From Chloroflexota bacterium (GTDB taxonomy: Bacteria > Chloroflexota > Ktedonobacteria > Ktedonobacterales > Ktedonobacteraceae), in NCBI GenBank assembly GCA_005881995.1, contig VBHV01000679.1:1-7126 (forward strand): 7,126 bases of DNA, given 5' to 3'. This document shows, one piece after another, positions 6,810 to 7,126 of the stretch (positions are counted from its first letter, which is position 1; the number at the start of each line of letters is the position of its first letter). The translations under genes and the position numbers were made by a program. The notes under the pieces were generated by a model. It did no database searches. It was not told the DNA's origin and was given only the letters and a program-made list of their open reading frames with translations.

Positions 6810-6840
6810 GGATGCCCTTTCCATATATTCTGAGCATCCC
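6810..6840. repeat. GGATGC-18-GCATCC inverted element A, proximal
   Basis: GGATGC (6810-6815) and GCATCCC (6834-6840) face each other over 18 bp. It overlaps the leader and weak ribosome site of the Rpn-type gene. It shares TTCCATA (6819-6825) and GAGCATCCC with element B, so the two are also imperfect direct repeats. Confidence 0.5.
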
Positions 6841-6863
6841 AATGTACCAGCTACCTGAATACA

Positions 6864-6872
6864 AGTATAACA
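6864..6872 (-). promoter_or_regulatory. Extended -10 promoter candidate for the nuclease-ppc operon
   Basis: TGTTATACT on the minus strand has the extended -10 form TGn followed by TATACT. No good -35 is present at 17 bp, as is common for extended -10 promoters. Transcription would start near 6857. A 14-bp dyad GCTCT-GTAG-AGAGC (6879-6892) covers the -35 position and could bind a regulator. Confidence 0.4.
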
Positions 6873-6911
6873 TAGTTCGCTCTGTAGAGAGCTTATGCCA
6901 TTTCAGCAAAT

Positions 6912-6945
6912 GGGATGCTATGTCATATTCCATACAGAGCATCCC
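6912..6945. repeat. GGGATGC-20-GCATCCC inverted element B, distal
   Basis: Exact 7-bp arms (6912-6918 and 6939-6945) face each other over 20 bp and include the shared TTCCATA (6928-6934). Elements A and B lie on either side of the extended -10 promoter, about 100 bp apart, a spacing compatible with cooperative or looped binding. Confidence 0.5.
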
Positions 6946-6993
6946 GGATAAAGCGGAAATTTTGACAATCCATCTCAATGCGCACTACACCGC

Positions 6994-7126
6994 TTAAGTG
7001 GGCAAATGGAACGCGTACAACTTCCCATCCCACGAACCAACGTACACCATTCCATTGACCACCGTTGGCGAGGAATCGATGGCGCTGCCCGTCGTATACG
7101 TCCAGAGAACCTGGCCTGTCTGCGCA
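6994..7126 (-). CDS. C-terminal end of a PQQ-like beta-propeller repeat protein, 5' part outside the window
   Basis: The last 43 codons before a TAA at 6994-6996 read as one PQQ-type propeller blade: TGQVLWTYTTG, SSPTVVNGMVYVGS, then WDGKLYAFHLPT. This is the typical W-x-Y, SSP-V-x-G-x-VYVGS-x-DG-x-LYAF pattern of PQQ-dependent dehydrogenase-like and BamB-like propellers, which are usually exported. Because only the final blade is visible, the enzyme type, cofactor use and signal peptide cannot be judged. The Rpn-type gene follows it on the same strand about 190 bp downstream. The gap holds the A and B elements and a promoter candidate, and no strong terminator is seen. Confidence 0.82.
   Translation of the reverse strand, partial: AQTGQVLWTYTTGSAIDSSPTVVNGMVYVGSWDGKLYAFHLPT

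Noticed and set aside
6805..6978. A 58-residue N-terminal extension of the Rpn-type protein from a TTG at 6978
   Set aside because: The stretch has no family similarity, contains the promoter candidate and the A and B repeats, and starts at a rare codon 15 bp after the preceding gene.

Overview
The window looks like chromosomal DNA from a moderately GC-rich, soil-type bacterium. I favour the class Ktedonobacteria (phylum Chloroflexota). The reasons are an MscL channel with a zinc-ribbon tail, an Rpn/PD-(D/E)XK family protein, a PQQ-repeat propeller protein and a long palindromic intergenic repeat rich in GGGC. This assignment is inference from protein style, not from a marker gene.

Layout. 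From the left edge, the plus strand carries the 3' part of mscL, a perfect 35-bp inverted repeat, a promoter region and apt (adenine phosphoribosyltransferase). apt meets an acyl-CoA dehydrogenase gene tail to tail, with 15 bp between the stop codons. Everything from there to the right edge reads on the minus strand. In transcription order it is: the end of a PQQ-like propeller gene, an Rpn-type nuclease gene, ppc (phosphoenolpyruvate carboxylase), a YdjA-like nitroreductase, and the acyl-CoA dehydrogenase. The nuclease gene and ppc are 7 bp apart and probably co-transcribed. The nitroreductase and dehydrogenase are also close and probably form an operon.

Main points. (1) ppc is broken. Two frames together encode a nearly full enzyme, but where they meet the conserved GGDRDGNPxVT motif is missing, and the usual RNTG C-terminus is also absent. 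(2) The Rpn-type gene has an in-frame internal ATG with a strong GGAGG five bases upstream. This would give a separate 92-residue C-terminal protein, the arrangement reported for E. coli rpn genes, in which the short product restrains the toxic full-length nuclease. (3) A pair of GGATGC...GCATCC elements flanks an extended -10 promoter in front of that gene. (4) The acyl-CoA dehydrogenase lacks the usual C-terminal catalytic glutamate but keeps the alternative helix-G glutamate. (5) A perfect 14-bp palindrome lies just before the nitroreductase start.

The genes do not form one pathway. They cover osmotic protection, purine salvage, anaplerotic carbon fixation (probably lost here), flavin redox chemistry and a probable genome-defence or recombination nuclease. 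No tRNA, rRNA, CRISPR array or transposase is visible.
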